From Nitrospirota bacterium (GTDB lineage Bacteria > Nitrospirota > Thermodesulfovibrionia > Thermodesulfovibrionales > Dissulfurispiraceae), in NCBI GenBank assembly GCA_009773415.1, contig WSNO01000006.1, forward strand, positions 1-64,000: 64,000 bases of DNA, written 5' to 3'. Under the pieces are notes generated by a model. The model did no database searches. It had not been told where the DNA came from and saw nothing but the letters and a program-made list of their open reading frames with translations. Made by a program: the position numbers and the translations under genes. Shown one piece after another: positions 38,765 to 47,230 of this stretch; the first letter of the stretch is position 1; every line of letters begins with the position of its first letter.

Positions 38765-39393
38765 AAAGTCCTTGCCAGCGCTTTCGCCTCTGTTATCGCC
38801 GACTTGATGATTCGGGCCTTATCGTGCACTTCTGCCATAAGCATCGGCTCAACCACAATCGGCCGGATATCCGTGAAGCCGATAAACCCCAGAATATGAT
38901 TCATATAGGGCATCTGGAAGTCATACCCCTGCGCGCCTGTTTCAGCGCCGTATGCACCGCCTCGTGCGTAGACAATTGCCGCCGGTTTGCCGGTTACCAG
39001 CCCCTTATACCCTTCCATAGGGGTATAGCCGAATGTATATCCCGGCTGCACAAGGATGTCCAGATAGTGTTTGAGCCGATACGGCAGGCCGAAATTCCAC
39101 ATAGGGATCGAGAAAAGATATTTGTCGGCAGCCGTGAACCGCGCAATCACCTCTTCAACCGGCTTCCAGGCCTGAATCTGCTCAGCGGTATGCATCTTGC
39201 TCATCAGAATCGCATACTTGGCATTGATAGTTTCTCCATTAAATTCAGGTAGTTGATAGTTCCAAAGGTCAATAGTATCCACTTCGTCGGACGGATGCTC
39301 CTGCCGGTATGCATCGAGAAATGCTCCGGCAACCTCGATTGAAACCGAACGATCTTTCCGGGGAGATGCTTCTACATAAAGCAGTTTCGCCAT
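38761..39393 (-). CDS. azoR: FMN-dependent NADH-azoreductase/quinone reductase
   Basis: 210-residue flavodoxin-fold enzyme that reduces quinones or azo compounds with NADH. The FMN-phosphate loop is EASPRKDRSVS at the N terminus; FSIPMWNFGLPYRLKHYLD and YARGGAYGAETGAQGYDFQMPYM line the flavin. The ATG is preceded by GGAGAAGGAGAG, which rejects a long upstream extension. Single gene. Confidence 0.92.
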   Translation of the reverse strand: MAKLLYVEASPRKDRSVSIEVAGAFLDAYRQEHPSDEVDTIDLWNYQLPEFNGETINAKYAILMSKMHTAEQIQAWKPVEEVIARFTAADKYLFSIPMWNFGLPYRLKHYLDILVQPGYTFGYTPMEGYKGLVTGKPAAIVYARGGAYGAETGAQGYDFQMPYMNHILGFIGFTDIRPIVVEPMLMAEVHDKARIIKSAITEAKALARTF

Positions 39394-39876
39394 GGCCCTC
39401 TCCTTCTCCGCAATAATGAAATAAAGTCTGTGTGCACAGCCAGTTTCTTGTTTAATGATACGCGATTTCTTTCGCAAACGGAAGAAGACTGTTATGGCAC
39501 AGTGCTTCATGCAAGCAACTCTGATGTTCGTCACGTAAAGAAAAGACCCCGGTCGGTGCCGGGGGCTGTTGCGGACGATTACTATGGATGCGTCGGTTGC
39601 AGCGCAACGGCTGCCGGACTGGATTGAAGACATTGCCGGTTGATATTAAATTTTGCCCATTCCTCAGGCGGCACTCCTTGTTTCAGCATGCCCGCCGTAT
39701 TAGCCAGGCTTATTGCTCTACAATTTTTTTTTATTTGATTCCCGGCAGATGATGTGCGTACAGTATTATCAATAAGCGGAAACGTCTGATGTTTCGTTGC
39801 AGGGTCAGCTGGTTTTCGTAAAGGACAATTGGAACTTCATTTCCGGGGCGAAGCCCCCTTTTGTCCCGGATATCAG
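39394..39876. other. Gene-free stretch between azoR and the ferredoxin terminator
   Basis: About 480 bases without a credible gene. It contains a hairpin CCCCGG-6-CCGGGG (39547-39564) with T-rich sequence following on the minus strand, a TGTGCACA palindrome (about 39431-39438) just upstream of azoR, a GAAAC-N7-GTTTC inverted repeat, and a nested hairpin with GGGGC-GAA-GCCCC (39845-39857). The function of these is unknown; a small RNA is possible but not supported. Confidence 0.4.
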
Positions 39877-39904
39877 AAAGCCCTCCTTCCCCATGGAGGG
39901 CTTT
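39877..39904 (-). terminator. Terminator after the ferredoxin gene
   Basis: Ten-bp stem (39877-39886 with 39895-39904) immediately past the ferredoxin stop. T-rich sequence follows on the plus strand and a shorter T-run on the minus strand; from position it serves the minus-strand ferredoxin operon. Confidence 0.7.
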
Positions 39905-39909
39905 TCTTT

Positions 39910-40104
39910 TTACTGATCGTCTATCGTAATCGCATGAACCGGACAGTTCTCGGCAGCAGCCTCGCAACAGCCGGTGTAATCGCAGGCATCCTCATCGAGT
40001 ACGGTCGACGCGCCTATCGTTTCATCAAGAAAAAAGACGGCCGGACAGATTTCAACGCATCTGCCGCAGCCGATGCATGTTTCCTGATCAATAAGCACCA
40101 TCAT
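39910..40104 (-). CDS. Small [4Fe-4S] ferredoxin
   Basis: 64 residues, electron carrier. Cys10, Cys13, Cys16 and Cys54 (CIGCGRC ... ENCP) provide one [4Fe-4S] cluster; Cys20 and the CC pair near residue 46 could form a disulfide or a second site, as in single-cluster Desulfovibrio-type ferredoxins. The start codon overlaps the stop of the preceding unknown gene, so the two are translationally coupled and the ferredoxin probably serves that protein. Confidence 0.9.
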   Translation of the reverse strand: MMVLIDQETCIGCGRCVEICPAVFFLDETIGASTVLDEDACDYTGCCEAAAENCPVHAITIDDQ

Positions 40105-41045
40105 TGCGCAATCTCCTCAAGCACCGTTGCGGCCAGCAGCGGGAACATGATTTCGTGGTGGCCGGTCAGGGCAAAATTCCGTCCATTGACGGCGGTCGGG
40201 CGGCGAAGAACATTTTCCCGCGGACGATAGTGCTGAACGAAGTCCATATTGACGGTGGTAAAGCCGTCGACGCGGTTGCCAAGGTTCCGGGCGACCGTCA
40301 GCGCTTTCAAAAAAACTTCAGGAAGAATAACGGCCGAACCGAGATTAATATAAACCCCGCCCTCCAGATCGGCAACCACTGAGGTGAACAACCGAAAATC
40401 GAGCATACTCCCCTGGCCGATTGCTGCTCCATCTGCTTCCGGGTGCATATGGATTATGTCTGCGCCGATTGCGACATGCACCGTTGCAGGAATATCAAGC
40501 TCTGCTGCCGCGCCGAAAATGCTCTTGTCGCGGCAGGAGAATCCGGATGCCGCAATGTAAGCACCGACTGATCGGCCAATGCCGAGGCCTGCGGCGACGC
40601 CGCTGGAAATGGCATGATTGAGATGCTGCCCCGTCTCAAGCGCCATGCCGAACGTCCCGGCATTGAGCTCCTTGGCGACATCCTCCGACGTCTGCCCGGC
40701 GTATGCAAGCTCGAAATCGTGAATAATGCAGGCACCGTTGCATGCAAGTGCGGTGATAATGTCTCGTTTCATGAGGTCGATAATAATCGGAGAAAGCCCG
40801 ACCTTTATAGGATGCGCGCCCATACCGAGAATAACCGGCCGGCCATTACTGCGGGCCTTGGTGATCGATCGGACTATCTCCCGGAAGTCATGAGCGGCAA
40901 GGAATCCCGGCAGATTCCGGATGAAGTCGGCAAAGCTCTGTCCTGCCGTATGAGGCAGGCCGAGTTCAGAAACCGAGACCTTGCCGGTCCTGTTCGCAAG
41001 AGCATAGCGCTTCAGCGCTTCAACGGAAATCGGTTTATAGTTCAT
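40101..41045 (-). CDS. Conserved protein of unknown function coupled to a ferredoxin
   Basis: 314 residues that I cannot assign with confidence. It has a well-conserved look: VILGMGAHPIKVGLSPIIIDLM, TALACNGACIIHDFELAYAGQTSEDV, GTFGMALETGQHLN, and ADIIHMHPEADGAAIGQGS. The glycine-rich pattern followed by a His-Asp pair faintly recalls deoxyhypusine-synthase-like folds, which is a guess. The promoter described at 41063-41092 puts the transcript start after the first in-frame ATG (41078), so the ATG at 41045 is preferred, with a very short leader. The ferredoxin gene overlaps its stop. Confidence 0.6.
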   Translation of the reverse strand: MNYKPISVEALKRYALANRTGKVSVSELGLPHTAGQSFADFIRNLPGFLAAHDFREIVRSITKARSNGRPVILGMGAHPIKVGLSPIIIDLMKRDIITALACNGACIIHDFELAYAGQTSEDVAKELNAGTFGMALETGQHLNHAISSGVAAGLGIGRSVGAYIAASGFSCRDKSIFGAAAELDIPATVHVAIGADIIHMHPEADGAAIGQGSMLDFRLFTSVVADLEGGVYINLGSAVILPEVFLKALTVARNLGNRVDGFTTVNMDFVQHYRPRENVLRRPTAVNGRNFALTGHHEIMFPLLAATVLEEIAQ

Positions 41046-41062
41046 AGTCGGTACCGGTTGAA

Positions 41063-41092
41063 ATTGTACCACACTCATTGATTTTCTGTTAA
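41063..41092 (-). promoter_or_regulatory. Promoter of the unknown gene-ferredoxin pair
   Basis: Minus strand: -35 TTAACA (41087-41092), 18-base spacer, -10 TACAAT (41063-41068) preceded by TGG. It overlaps the divergent rpsT promoter. Transcription would begin about 10 bases before the ATG at 41045. Confidence 0.6.
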
Positions 41093-41107
41093 GAATTATG
41101 CTATTTT
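41078..41107 (+). promoter_or_regulatory. Promoter of rpsT
   Basis: -35 TTGATT (41078-41083), 18-base spacer, extended -10 TGcTATTTT (41099-41107), 34 bases before the rpsT ATG. It shares bases with the opposing promoter at 41063-41092. Confidence 0.55.
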
Positions 41108-41141
41108 AATAACTCATTCTGAGTTCAAACGGAGGCAACAC

Positions 41142-41426
41142 ATGGCAGCAAAGGCACCGGTAAAAAAGAATATGTCGGCATTAAAGCGTGTGCGTCAGGA
41201 CGAAAAACGGGAATTGCGCAACCAGTCCAAGATGACTGAGATAAAGACGTATGTCAAAAAGCTCGATGCAGCACTGTCATCCAAAGACAAGGACGGTATC
41301 GACGCGGCACTCAAAACTGCGGTAAAGACGCTGAGCAGCGCTGCATCCAAAGGCATCATTCACAAGAACACTGCGTCAAGAAAAATCTCCCGCATTACAA
41401 AAAAAGCCAACACGGCAACTGCCTGA
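41142..41426 (+). CDS. rpsT: Small-subunit ribosomal protein S20
   Basis: 94 residues, Lys/Arg/Ala-rich and helical (SALKRVRQDEKRELRNQSKM, GIIHKNTASRKISRITKKAN), the normal S20 pattern. It binds 16S rRNA at the base of the body. GGAGG lies seven bases before the ATG. Monocistronic: its own promoter in front and a strong terminator behind. Confidence 0.97.
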   Translation: MAAKAPVKKNMSALKRVRQDEKRELRNQSKMTEIKTYVKKLDAALSSKDKDGIDAALKTAVKTLSSAASKGIIHKNTASRKISRITKKANTATA

Positions 41427-41440
41427 CCGTTTGCCCGAAT

Positions 41441-41478
41441 CGAAAAAGGGAACCTGTTGTTGCAGGTTCCCTTTTTCG
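41441..41478 (+). terminator. Bidirectional terminator between rpsT and holA
   Basis: Sixteen-bp perfect stem (41441-41456 with 41463-41478, loop TTGTTG) with A-rich and T-rich flanks inside the stem ends. It sits between the convergent rpsT and holA and can stop transcription from both sides. Confidence 0.9.
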
Positions 41479-41528
41479 TTGACAGACTGGAACAACTCTG
41501 TTCCGCACACCTGCGCATCGCCTGCGGC

Positions 41529-42395
41529 TCAACAATTCCTGACCAGGCGATACAGAAGATTTTCAATAACATGCTGGTGAGATGATTTTATGGAGATATC
41601 CGCTTCATGAAGCAGCGGCATCACCGAGGCTCCCGGCCTGCCGCGTTTTGCATAATGCCAGTTCAGCGCACCGAGGATCATGGTCGGGTCTGCCGTTCTC
41701 TTCACACTTTCATACCTGCGAAAGATTTTTCTCAAATCTCCGGCATCCAGGGCTTTGATGAGATCAAATGCCCCAAACTCTGCTCCGGCATATACAACCT
41801 CTGCAATAGTGTCCGTATCGACCTTTCCTCCGACCCCGGCGTGCTGCACCTTGTCAAGCTCTGCATGGAGCAATCCGAGGTCCGTACCGACAGAACTGAT
41901 GAGATAATCGACAGCACGCGGAGTCAGATCCACTCCCTTGGCACGCGCCCGCTCCCGCAGCCACGCCGGGATGTCACGATCCGGAATGCTGAGCGATATT
42001 GCCTTTACGTTTTTCAATACTGCGGAGTCGAGCATCTTGGGGACGGCTCCCTCATGCAGCATGATGAGCACAGTACTTGGCGACGGAGACAGCAGGTAGT
42101 CCTCAATTTCCGATGCATCTTTTTTCGAAAGCTTCTGGAGATTCCGGATGACAGCCGTCTTTCGGGAAGCAAAAAAAGGAACGGTTCTCAAAATACCGAC
42201 GACCTCGGACAGCGGCGGACAGTCTTCCGGAAACCCAAGGTCGAATACTTCGACGGCAAAGGGATCTTCTCCGCCGAAAACGCGCCGAATATCGTTCACC
42301 GCGTCATACAGAAGAAAAGCGTCGGATGCGGTCAGAAGGTATCTGCTGTTTGGCAGGCCTTTTTCGAGTTCCTGATGAAACTGCTTCTGACTCAT
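41529..42395 (-). CDS. holA: DNA polymerase III delta subunit (clamp loader)
   Basis: 288 residues. HolA opens the beta clamp. The N-terminal SRYLLTASDAFLLYDAVNDIRRVF and EVFDLGFPE, the middle PDRDIPAWLRERARAKGVDLTPRAVDYLISSVGTDLGLLHAELDKV and the C-terminal helical collar (RSVKRTADPTMILGALNWHYAK) are typical. Its start overlaps the lptE stop (ATGA). The order leuS-lptE-holA is the same as in Escherichia coli. Confidence 0.93.
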   Translation of the reverse strand: MSQKQFHQELEKGLPNSRYLLTASDAFLLYDAVNDIRRVFGGEDPFAVEVFDLGFPEDCPPLSEVVGILRTVPFFASRKTAVIRNLQKLSKKDASEIEDYLLSPSPSTVLIMLHEGAVPKMLDSAVLKNVKAISLSIPDRDIPAWLRERARAKGVDLTPRAVDYLISSVGTDLGLLHAELDKVQHAGVGGKVDTDTIAEVVYAGAEFGAFDLIKALDAGDLRKIFRRYESVKRTADPTMILGALNWHYAKRGRPGASVMPLLHEADISIKSSHQHVIENLLYRLVRNC

Positions 42396-42946
42396 TGCGC
42401 CGTTTGCACCTTTTGCGGCGGTGCGGTCTGCGAAGGTTGTCCCGGCGCGAACAACTCTTTCTGGTAAATAATTTCCTGAGCTGCGCGCTGCGCCACATCA
42501 CGCATGGCCCTGTCTGTCGCAAGCTCTTTCTGGGCCATGACCGCTTCGATGCGTCCCGTTGAACGAAAATACGTAACAAACGGGCTGGCCGGCCTCATCA
42601 CCGTGATATTCCCGCTTCTCGTCTCGACCAGCCGCATTGCAACCCCTGTCGTAATCTGGTATTCCGCTGCAGTCAGGCCGATTTCAGAGAGAACCGTCAT
42701 GGTAAATGTTTCAATATCACATTCAAGCCGGTAGCGGGCATGCGGAGAAATATCAAACCCATACTCAGGAAAGACCGAGCCGATTGCCCGTGCAAGACGG
42801 TCCTCAAGTTTGGGTTCATGCGTCTTGTTTTCGACTCTGCCGAGATCAATCTCATGGAACGGCAGGTTGGCACGTGACTGCATCGTGTAGCCGCAGCCGG
42901 TCAGAAACATGCAAGCTGCTGCGATAAGCAAAATCAGTTTTTTCAC
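42392..42946 (-). CDS. lptE: LPS-assembly lipoprotein LptE
   Basis: 184 residues. A lipoprotein signal with lipobox (CMFLTGC, Cys18) is followed by GYTMQSRANLPFHEIDLGRVENKTHEPKLED, the family opening, and a two-layer fold with YRLECDIETFTMTV. LptE plugs the LptD outer-membrane LPS translocon. The start is a GTG behind AAGGAG. The Pro/Gln-rich tail is unremarkable. Position between leuS and holA supports the call strongly. Confidence 0.9.
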   Translation of the reverse strand: MKKLILLIAAACMFLTGCGYTMQSRANLPFHEIDLGRVENKTHEPKLEDRLARAIGSVFPEYGFDISPHARYRLECDIETFTMTVLSEIGLTAAEYQITTGVAMRLVETRSGNITVMRPASPFVTYFRSTGRIEAVMAQKELATDRAMRDVAQRAAQEIIYQKELFAPGQPSQTAPPQKVQTAQ

Positions 42947-42962
42947 TGGTTTCTCCTTGCGT

Positions 42963-45497
42963 TTACTTCACCACAATATTGACAAGACGACCCTGAATCA
43001 CCACTATCTTGACTATCTGCTTTCCCGCGGTGTGCTCACCCACCTTGGCGTCGGCAAGCGCCCGCTCCGTGGCCGCAGCATCGGAAAGACCCGCAGGCAC
43101 AAGAATCTTGGCCCGCAGTCTGCCGTTCACCTGAACGACCAGCTCTATTTCTTCATCCCTTGCCAGCGCGGGGTTCCACGCAGGCCACGGATGTTCAAAT
43201 ACACTGCCCTGCTCTCCAATCTCCGCCCAGAGCTCTTCCGCAACATGCGGGGCAAACGGCGATATCATCAGCAGAGCATTGCGAATCGCACAATTCAGCA
43301 CGGCACGGTCCGCAGCGTGCTGGGGCGAAAATCCGGTGATTTCGTTTACGAGTTCCATCAGGGCAGCGATGGCAGTGTTGAAATGATAGTCTTTTTCAAT
43401 ATCATCCGTTACCTTCCGGATAGTCTGATGTGTCTTGCGGAGCAGCGCTGCTGCGGAAGTGTTCTGAAGAGCCGCCGGATCAACTGTGCAGGTCCGCGCA
43501 GAACGGACAGCCTCAATATTTCTGAACACAGCAGCCCAAAGTTTATGGAGAAACCGGGATGCACCTTCCACCCCCTTGTCGGACCATTCGAGATCGCGCT
43601 CAGGCGGCGCGGCAAAGAGCGAAAAAAGCCTCATCGTGTCAGCGCCAAAACGCTGGATCAGGGCGTCCGGATCAATGACATTCTTTTTCGACTTCGACAT
43701 CTTTTCGACGCGGCCGCGGGCAACCGGCTTGCCGCAGCGCGAACAGGCACCTCGTTCAACCTCTTCCGGGAAAAGCCAGCCATGCTCCGCACACTTCCAT
43801 GTTTCCTTGCAGACCATGCCCTGAGTCAGCAGGTTTTTAAACGGTTCCCCCATGCCGACAATTCCAATGTCGCGAAGGGCGCGAGTGAAAAATCGCGAGT
43901 AGAGCAGATGCAGAACCGCATGCTCAATGCCGCCAATGTACTGGTCAACCGGCATCCAGTAGTCGGAATTGTCGCGGGCAAACGGTTCTTCTTCCCTTTT
44001 GGAGCAGTAACGGATAAAGTACCATGATGAATCGACGAATGTATCCATCGTGTCCGTCTCACGACGCGCAGGCGCGCCGCATTTTGGACACCGCACATTC
44101 AGAAACGAGGGAGATTCGGCGAGCGGCGATGCCCCGGCGCCGGTAAGTCGCGCATCCTCCGGCAGGATGACCGGCAGATGGTCTTCCGGCACCGGCACCA
44201 TGCCGCATGAGTCGCAATAAATGACCGGTATCGGCGTTCCCCAGTACCGCTGCCGCGAGATGCCCCAGTCGCGCAGCTTGTAATGAACGCGTCCTGTGCC
44301 GAACTTCTGCGCTTCCGCATAATCAATTATTTTCCGGCGCGCATCCTCGCTCTTCAGACCGCTGAACTGGGCGGACGCCGTGAGAATACCGTCGCCTTCA
44401 AACGCGGCGTCAGGCGGTGATGCTGCTTCGCCCTGCTCAGGCTCAATAACCACCTTTACCGGCAGTCCGTATTTCTGCGCGAACTCAAAATCGCGCTGGT
44501 CGTGCGCCGGAACAGACATGATGGCGCCGGTGCCGTATTCCATCAGCACAAAGTTTGCAATAAAAATCGGGATTCTGTCGCCGCTGAAGGGGTTGACAGC
44601 AAATCGTCCGGTATTGAATCCTTCCTTTTCTTCTTCCTTGCCGTACTTGGCCTTGATGGCGGCAAGGCCTGTCTTGTCATCCGTCAAAAGCTCAGCCAGC
44701 GGATGCGTCGGCGCGATGCACATGAACGTTACGCCGTACAAAGTATCCGGCCGTGTCGTGAAAATGCGTAGCTTTTGACTGCTGCCTTCAATGGCAAAAT
44801 CGACCTCAAGGCCTTCGCTCCTGCCGATCCAGTTCTTCTGCATTGCCACGACCCGCTCCGGCCATCCGTTCAGTTCGTCACAACCCATCAGCAATTCTTC
44901 AGCATAATCGGTAATGCGGAAGAACCACTGGTCAAGCTCTTTCCTGATGACTTCGGTATCGCACCGCCAGCAGCCACCGTCGACAACCTGCTCATTCGCA
45001 AGGACCGTTGCACAGTCAGGACACCAGTTCACGAACGAAGCCTTCTTGTATGCAAGCCCGCGCTCCAGCAGCTTGAGGAATATCCACTGGTTCCAGCGGT
45101 AGTATTCAGGCGAGCAGGTCGTCACCTCGCGGGTCCAGTCGTAGCTTAGTCCCATTCGATTCAGCTGCTTCTTCATGAACTCGACGTTTTCATAGGTCCA
45201 TTGCGCCGGATGCACATTGTTTTTGATTGCAGCGTTCTCGGCCGGCAGGCCGAAGGCATCCCAGCCCATCGGATGGAGTACACTGAAGCCCTGCATTTTT
45301 TTGTACCGTGCGATCACATCGCCGATGGCATAGTTGCGCACATGACCCATATGAATTTTGCCTGAAGGGTAGGGAAACATCTCAAGGCAATAAAATTTCT
45401 TCCTCGACGAATCGGTATCGGTGCGGTGGAGCTGACGCTCCGTCCAATACCGCTGCCACTTTTCTTCAATCGCTTGAAATTCGTACCGCTCTTTCAT
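42963..45497 (-). CDS. leuS: Leucyl-tRNA synthetase
   Basis: 844 residues, class I synthetase. HIGH-type motif in PYPSGKIHMGHVRNY, KMSKS motif in EKMSKSKKNVIDPD, zinc-finger-like cysteines CPDC...CWRC near residue 160-180, the CP1 editing domain (about 225-410) with TLYGVTFMCIAPTHPLAE and the threonine-rich TTRPDTL, and a C-terminal anticodon-binding region. Full length. It follows ccdA by six bases and precedes lptE. Confidence 0.98.
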   Translation of the reverse strand: MKERYEFQAIEEKWQRYWTERQLHRTDTDSSRKKFYCLEMFPYPSGKIHMGHVRNYAIGDVIARYKKMQGFSVLHPMGWDAFGLPAENAAIKNNVHPAQWTYENVEFMKKQLNRMGLSYDWTREVTTCSPEYYRWNQWIFLKLLERGLAYKKASFVNWCPDCATVLANEQVVDGGCWRCDTEVIRKELDQWFFRITDYAEELLMGCDELNGWPERVVAMQKNWIGRSEGLEVDFAIEGSSQKLRIFTTRPDTLYGVTFMCIAPTHPLAELLTDDKTGLAAIKAKYGKEEEKEGFNTGRFAVNPFSGDRIPIFIANFVLMEYGTGAIMSVPAHDQRDFEFAQKYGLPVKVVIEPEQGEAASPPDAAFEGDGILTASAQFSGLKSEDARRKIIDYAEAQKFGTGRVHYKLRDWGISRQRYWGTPIPVIYCDSCGMVPVPEDHLPVILPEDARLTGAGASPLAESPSFLNVRCPKCGAPARRETDTMDTFVDSSWYFIRYCSKREEEPFARDNSDYWMPVDQYIGGIEHAVLHLLYSRFFTRALRDIGIVGMGEPFKNLLTQGMVCKETWKCAEHGWLFPEEVERGACSRCGKPVARGRVEKMSKSKKNVIDPDALIQRFGADTMRLFSLFAAPPERDLEWSDKGVEGASRFLHKLWAAVFRNIEAVRSARTCTVDPAALQNTSAAALLRKTHQTIRKVTDDIEKDYHFNTAIAALMELVNEITGFSPQHAADRAVLNCAIRNALLMISPFAPHVAEELWAEIGEQGSVFEHPWPAWNPALARDEEIELVVQVNGRLRAKILVPAGLSDAAATERALADAKVGEHTAGKQIVKIVVIQGRLVNIVVK

Positions 45498-45503
45498 GAC
45501 ACC

Positions 45504-46211
45504 TCACAGTTTTATGCCGAAATCAGGAAAATATCCCGTAAAGGTTCCGAGGGAATTCGTCAGAAGCAGGATTCCGAAACAGATGAGCACAATTCCGCTC
45601 ATGACGGTAATGACCCGCATAAAGGCCTGCAACTTTCTCGTATAAGAAAAAAACAGATTGAGCATCACCGTCGCAAGAACAAACGGCACGCCAAGTCCGA
45701 GAGAATAGACTGCCAGAAGCGCAAGTCCGAACCCTGCAGACCCATGCGATCCGGCATACACCAGAATCGTTCCGAGAATCGGCCCGATGCAGGGTGTCCA
45801 GCCGGCTGCAAAGCTGACTCCGAAGAGGAAAGCGCCGAAGATACCGGTGCGCCCGGATACAGGAAATCTTCTTTCCCGCATCAGTACATCAATCTTCACA
45901 AAACCGATGACGAAAAAGCCGAATGCGATGGTCAGGAAACCGCCCGCTATGCGCACCGCATCCTGATACTGAAGAAACATCTGTCCCAGCAATGAGGACG
46001 AAGCCCCCAGCGCAAGAAACACCGCCGAAAATCCGGCGATGAAGGCGCATGTTTTGCCAAGCGCATGCGTCAGGCTCCGCTGCTCGCGCAGTTCATTGAC
46101 AGAAAGCCCTGTAATCAGCGACACATAGGCCGGAACCAGCGGAAGCACACAGGGAGACAGAAAAGACAGTATGCCGGCAAGGAAGGCAAGCGGAAATGAA
46201 ACTTCATTCAT
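45504..46211 (-). CDS. ccdA: CcdA-type thiol transporter for cytochrome c biogenesis
   Basis: 235 residues, six membrane segments. The two redox cysteines lie in FLSPCVLPLVPAY (first segment) and AGWTPCIGPILG (fourth segment), as in CcdA, which carries reducing power to the periplasm for haem attachment. The start ATG overlaps the mogA stop (ATGA). Fits the multiheme cytochrome elsewhere in the window. Confidence 0.94.
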   Translation of the reverse strand: MNEVSFPLAFLAGILSFLSPCVLPLVPAYVSLITGLSVNELREQRSLTHALGKTCAFIAGFSAVFLALGASSSLLGQMFLQYQDAVRIAGGFLTIAFGFFVIGFVKIDVLMRERRFPVSGRTGIFGAFLFGVSFAAGWTPCIGPILGTILVYAGSHGSAGFGLALLAVYSLGLGVPFVLATVMLNLFFSYTRKLQAFMRVITVMSGIVLICFGILLLTNSLGTFTGYFPDFGIKL

Positions 46212-46687
46212 CGGGCACATTCCGCAGTGCTGCCCTTTATTTTTTCGACCGCGTGGGTCAAAACATCAAGAATAACCGCAAGATTCTCCCGCACCGCCTT
46301 CGGACTTCCCGGAAGGTTTATAATCAGCGTCTGCCCGCAGACGCCCGCAACAGCACGCGAGAGCATTGATCGGTTCGTTTTCTTCAGACCCTCCAGGCGC
46401 ATGGCTTCGGCAATGCCGGGGATTTCACGCTCGATAACCGATTTTGTCGCCTCCGGGGTGACGTCGCGCGGCGAAAGCCCGGTGCCTCCGGTCGTGAGAA
46501 TAAGATCAACCGTGCCGACATACTGCAAAAGCTTCTTTTCAATCTGCTCCTGCTCATCCGGAAGAATGTCGTAATACCGGACTTCGGCAATCCCCGAAAG
46601 CATCCCGGCAATCAGCGGGCCGCTTTCATCAATGCGACGGCCGGCTGCGCCCGTATCACTGAGCGTTATGACGGCAACCTGAATCAT
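46208..46687 (-). CDS. mogA: Molybdopterin adenylyltransferase
   Basis: 159 residues, MoaB/MogA fold. Conserved TLSDTGAAGRRIDESGPLI, ILTTGGTGLSPRDVTPEAT and INLPGSPKAVRENL mark the MPT-binding protein that adenylates molybdopterin before metal insertion. Some family members (MoaB) are specialised for tungsten; sequence alone does not tell. Overlaps the MOSC gene upstream and ccdA downstream by four bases each. Confidence 0.93.
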   Translation of the reverse strand: MIQVAVITLSDTGAAGRRIDESGPLIAGMLSGIAEVRYYDILPDEQEQIEKKLLQYVGTVDLILTTGGTGLSPRDVTPEATKSVIEREIPGIAEAMRLEGLKKTNRSMLSRAVAGVCGQTLIINLPGSPKAVRENLAVILDVLTHAVEKIKGSTAECAR

Positions 46688-47175
46688 TGTTGAGGCGGCT
46701 GGATAGTATCCACGTCGTGGTAGTCAACGGGCTGCCGGAAAGAGACAAGGATTTCATCTCCGGTCTTAATCGTGCCGTTCGTAAAAATCCGGACAAAAAT
46801 GCCTTCCTTCGGCATGACGCAATCGCCTGCCTGGTGATAAATGGCGCAGGGAGTATGGCACTCTTTTCCTATCTGGCTCACCTCCGCGAGCACAAGCTGG
46901 CCGAGCCTGAGACGCGTGCCGACCGGAAGCGCCAGAAGATCCAGTCCCTCCGTCGTGATATTCTCGGCAAAATCGCCGGGCTTCACATCAAGACCCATCT
47001 GCTGCATTTTCCGCACGCTTTCAATCGCAAGCAGACTCACCTGCCGATGCGTATCGGACGATGCGTGGCCATCGCCGTCAATGCCTGAATTTTCCCGCAC
47101 AAAGGCTTCCGCCACCGGCGTTTTGCGAACTCCCTTTGTGTCACTGACGTTAATAGAGACAATCTTTCCTTGCAT
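46684..47175 (-). CDS. MOSC-domain protein
   Basis: 163 residues, a single MOSC (MoCo sulfurase C-terminal) domain: VRENSGIDGDGHASSDTHRQVSLLAIES, GDFAENITTEGLDL and IGKECHTPCAIYHQAGDCVMPKEGIF, with the conserved Cys in KECHTPC. Such domains carry sulfur for molybdenum- or tungsten-cofactor work and often stand next to mogA/moaB as here. An AGGAG-like AAGG lies seven bases ahead of the ATG. Confidence 0.92.
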   Translation of the reverse strand: MQGKIVSINVSDTKGVRKTPVAEAFVRENSGIDGDGHASSDTHRQVSLLAIESVRKMQQMGLDVKPGDFAENITTEGLDLLALPVGTRLRLGQLVLAEVSQIGKECHTPCAIYHQAGDCVMPKEGIFVRIFTNGTIKTGDEILVSFRQPVDYHDVDTIQPPQQ

Positions 47176-47230
47176 AGTCACACCTTTCTTGAAATCTCTT
47201 TGTTAGAATACCATAACGTGTTGATAAATA

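Noticed and set aside
39541-39570. The CCCCGG hairpin as a terminator of azoR or the ferredoxin operon
   Set aside because: It lies upstream of azoR and beyond a better terminator at 39877-39904, so it has no clear transcript to end; left as an unexplained hairpin.
41046-41078. Upstream ATG (41078) for the unknown ferredoxin-linked protein
   Set aside because: The likely promoter -10 box lies inside that extension, so the transcript would begin after this ATG.
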